Made by a program: the position numbers and the translations under genes
NCBI GenBank assembly: GCA_963580455.1
Contig: OY756964.1
Coordinates: forward strand, 5,146,001 to 5,210,000
Origin: Euonymus europaeus
Taxonomy: Eukaryota; Streptophyta; Magnoliopsida; Celastrales; Celastraceae
Length of the DNA: 64,000 nt
Direction: 5' to 3'
In this document: positions 61,934 through 64,000 of the stretch, piece after piece
How the letters are laid out: the number at the start of each line of letters is the position of its first letter
Position numbering within the stretch: position 1 is the first letter of the stretch
Notes under the pieces: model-generated
What the model was told of the DNA's origin: nothing
Database searches by the model: none
Seen by the model: only the letters and a program-made list of their open reading frames with translations

Positions 61934-62527
61934 TTTGTGATCAAGGATTTAAAAGGCGCGCCTCCAGGCGAGGCGGGCTGGACTTTCATCGGAGCGTCTG
62001 CAGCAAGGCGGAAGGCGCGGTCCAGGCTCGCGCCTCAAAGTATTTTTTTAACTCAGGCTAAGGGCAAAAACGACATTGTTTTGCCCTAAGCCAGCCCTAA
62101 AAAACATATAAGAAAACGAGCTCTCTGCTGCGCCTCTTGTTGGAAGCTCGCCTGGAGGCTAAATATGGAAACACATTCTACCAACACAGTTTTTTAGGAG
62201 ATATATTATCTCCATAAAATGTTATAATCATGAGCTAGCAAATCCTTGATTGTTTCACTATGCAACTGACCAAAGTAAATCTAAATCTGCAAACCAATTC
62301 TTACCTACAAACCTTCTTAATATAAATAATTTAGATGCTGACAAATTTTATGTATTGTTGAGATAATTTGTTTTATTTCATGATTTTTATGGATGATTAT
62401 GGTTATCTTAACTATATATAATTGTTTTGTATTATTAAATTTTTTTACACAAAAGGCTTACGCCTAGTCTTGCTACCCGAAAAACGCCTCGTGTAACGCT
62501 TTCTTTTATTAAAACCTTGTTTGTGAT
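61934..62527. mobile_element. GC-rich hAT-type element with 8-bp target duplication
   Basis: 61942-62519 (578 bp) is flanked by perfect 8-bp repeats TTTGTGAT (61934-61941 and 62520-62527). Its ends are CAAGG at the left and CCTTG at the right. The left subterminal part is strikingly GC-rich and self-complementary (GGCGCGCC, AGGCGAGGCG, GGCGCGG, CGCGCC), and the right has CGCCTAG and ACGCCTCG. Size and duplication length fit a hAT-type non-autonomous element. No coding capacity. Confidence 0.75.
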
Positions 62528-63310
62528 GATCAAATTTGTCTTTATGAACTTTTGGCTTTTCCACTTATGCGCATACAAATTTTTTTGTCTAATTTGTCTT
62601 CATGGAATTTTTGGTGAGGTCTTACTGCTTAGAAAAAATTGCAATATTGTCTTATAATAATTGATATTATAATATGGCATTGCAGTGTTCAATAATTTTT
62701 TGTGAGGTCTTAGTGCTTAATTTTTTTTGCAACATTGTCTTATAATAATTGGTATTTTAATCTGGCATTGGAGTGTAAAAGAATTTTTGGTGGGGTCTTA
62801 CTACAAATTAGGTTAATCATATTTTGGTTGTATAACCTCTAATTGAATGTAATATTAGTCTCAGTGAATGACTTTTTGGATTTTAAGTCATTGGCTAAAG
62901 GATAAATGTATTTCATTAGAGTTTTTGTGTTTTTCCCTCCCCCAGTTGTTGCATGGAGGGGTGCTGTAATAATATGTTTATATTTTTAATGATAATATTT
63001 AATTTTTAAAGTATTTTTGTAATGAAAATTTTGAATTGTTGAATGTAAGAACAAATTGCACAGTATTTGCACATATTACGTTGGGCATTAAGAGCCTCTA
63101 ATTTGTAAATATTAAAAATTAAAAAGGGAGATCTTTACTGCTATAGACTGCTGGCAGACCCAGACCAATCCGATTTTGGAAAATAGCTTTAGAGGTGGTA
63201 TTTTAGATCTTAAGGTTGTATTTTAACACCAAAAATGGAAAGGTTTGGCTTTTAGTGCTAGTTTCAAAAATTGTATTACAAATATTTCATTCCAAAGATT
63301 AAATGTTTCA

Positions 63311-64000
63311 ACCACATAACCCAACTTTTGATTTACTCGGACAGTTTTGTCCAAAATTAGCCAGTTAAACTCGGAATAAATAGAACATGTGGTCACAAAA
63401 AATAGGTTACATTTCATTTTCGTCACTAAATGTGAAATGTTTCAACTTCAACATTCAATTTATGGTGTTCCATATTGACCAATCAGACCATTTTTGACCA
63501 AAATTGAACAATCAAATTTGTGCATGTTTGACAATACGTTGATGGCCCACATTTAAAGTTGTGTATAAACGTAATCCAAGAAAACGTGGGCCCAATCGTT
63601 TGGTTGTAAAGCTGGAACGACGTTGCAACCCTAATTAACAAGTGCGCATTTTTTATGAATGCATAAGACAAAACACGGAAAGAGCACGTCTGTTACGAGT
63701 TTTGTGAGACGGAAACCTAGATCGACATGAGGGTTTCAGTTACGTATTAATAAAAAATATTCAATTAATTAAGGTAAATATAATTTATGTTTATAATAAT
63801 ACTGTAATTGCGTTCAAACTCATCTAACAGCACCACAGTTTTATACCTCACATCAATCCCAAACAGGCACTGCGTTGAACGTTAACCATTTGTTAAATTT
63901 CACATACGTGTACATATTAAATGGTGACTGGACTAACGTTTGTTAGGTGTCCTAAAAAAAGACAGACCCAAGAAAACCCTAATACCCTTCCACTCCATAT
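63311..64000. other. AT-rich intergenic DNA, no gene seen
   Basis: Only short frames without context. AAACCCTAAT-like phrases close to the right edge (about 63975-63985) could belong to the promoter of a gene beyond the window, but nothing more can be said. Confidence 0.45.

Larger units (their letters stand above)
60840..63310. mobile_element. Degenerate TIR element with two nested insertions
   Basis: The left arm (about 60840-60936 plus 61553-61595) matches the reverse complement of the right arm (about 63180-63310). Clearest is TTAAAATACCACCTTGAGATC against the right arm's TTAAAATACAACCTTAAGATC reading. The left arm is cut in two by the solo LTR at 60937-61552. The outer limits and a target duplication could not be fixed. 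The core includes a C-rich segment (61590-61700) and a 98-codon frame (61793-62089) that runs into the nested hAT element, so it is not a gene. The family is undetermined, perhaps Mutator-like. Confidence 0.55.

Noticed and set aside
61793..62089. 98-codon plus-strand frame
   Set aside because: It crosses the left end of the hAT-type element at 61942, so the reading frame is a composite of two unrelated sequences.

Overview
This is nuclear DNA of a flowering plant, very probably a eudicot. It is AT-rich, has GT-AG introns, well-spaced single genes, plant-only gene families (NAC, CC-type glutaredoxin, SAUR, Ole e 1/extensin) and many transposable elements. The species cannot be named from the sequence. 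There are no operons, CRISPR arrays or convincing functional tRNA/rRNA genes.

Gene-bearing left part (about 1-25,700): a three-exon NAC transcription factor of the VNI2/NAC083 type (4315-5287, +); a probable multi-exon minus-strand gene for a small protein I do not recognise (about 9991-11455, -) with a housekeeping-type promoter; an intronless CC-type glutaredoxin of the ROXY1/2 type (12445-12843, +); a two-exon Ole e 1-domain protein with a proline-rich extensin-like tail (13636-14795, +); a weak minus-strand transcription unit (15379 to about 16850); and an intronless SAUR gene with a good TATA box and a leader uORF (25003-25497, +). Between them lie a hAT MITE with perfect 8-bp target duplications (17298-17833), a diverged segmental duplication (19.1-22.4 kb), a tRNA-derived SINE (23482-23701) and an LTR-like sequence (23716-24405).

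The centre (27,896-59,592) is a three-level nest of transposons, each level closed by its own direct repeat. The outermost is a Mutator-like TIR element (27906-59582, 10-bp direct repeats). Into it went an LTR, now solo (28540-59130, 5-bp duplication CAGTG). Into that went a 28.4-kb tandem array (30667-59070, 5-bp duplication GATCA). The array reads LTR-internal-LTR-internal-LTR-internal-LTR-internal-LTR: five about 1.84-kb LTRs and four about 4.80-kb internal regions, nearly identical. The element lies on the minus strand, with a tRNA-iMet primer-binding site and a polypurine tract at each internal junction. It has no recognisable gag or pol, so it is a non-autonomous, LARD-like Ty3/gypsy derivative. 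Each internal region carries one antisense 97-codon ORF with a TATA-like box in front. This array is the most unusual thing in the window.

Right part (59.6-64 kb): no convincing protein gene. It holds a 69-bp tandem duplication, a SINE with two tRNA-like heads and a perfect 17-bp target duplication (60111-60470), and a degenerate TIR element (about 60840-63310) that contains a solo LTR (60937-61552) and a GC-rich hAT-type element (61942-62519, perfect 8-bp duplication).

The protein genes are functionally independent: transcriptional repression in xylem/senescence (NAC), floral or redox control through TGA factors (glutaredoxin), auxin-linked growth (SAUR) and cell wall (Ole e 1/extensin).
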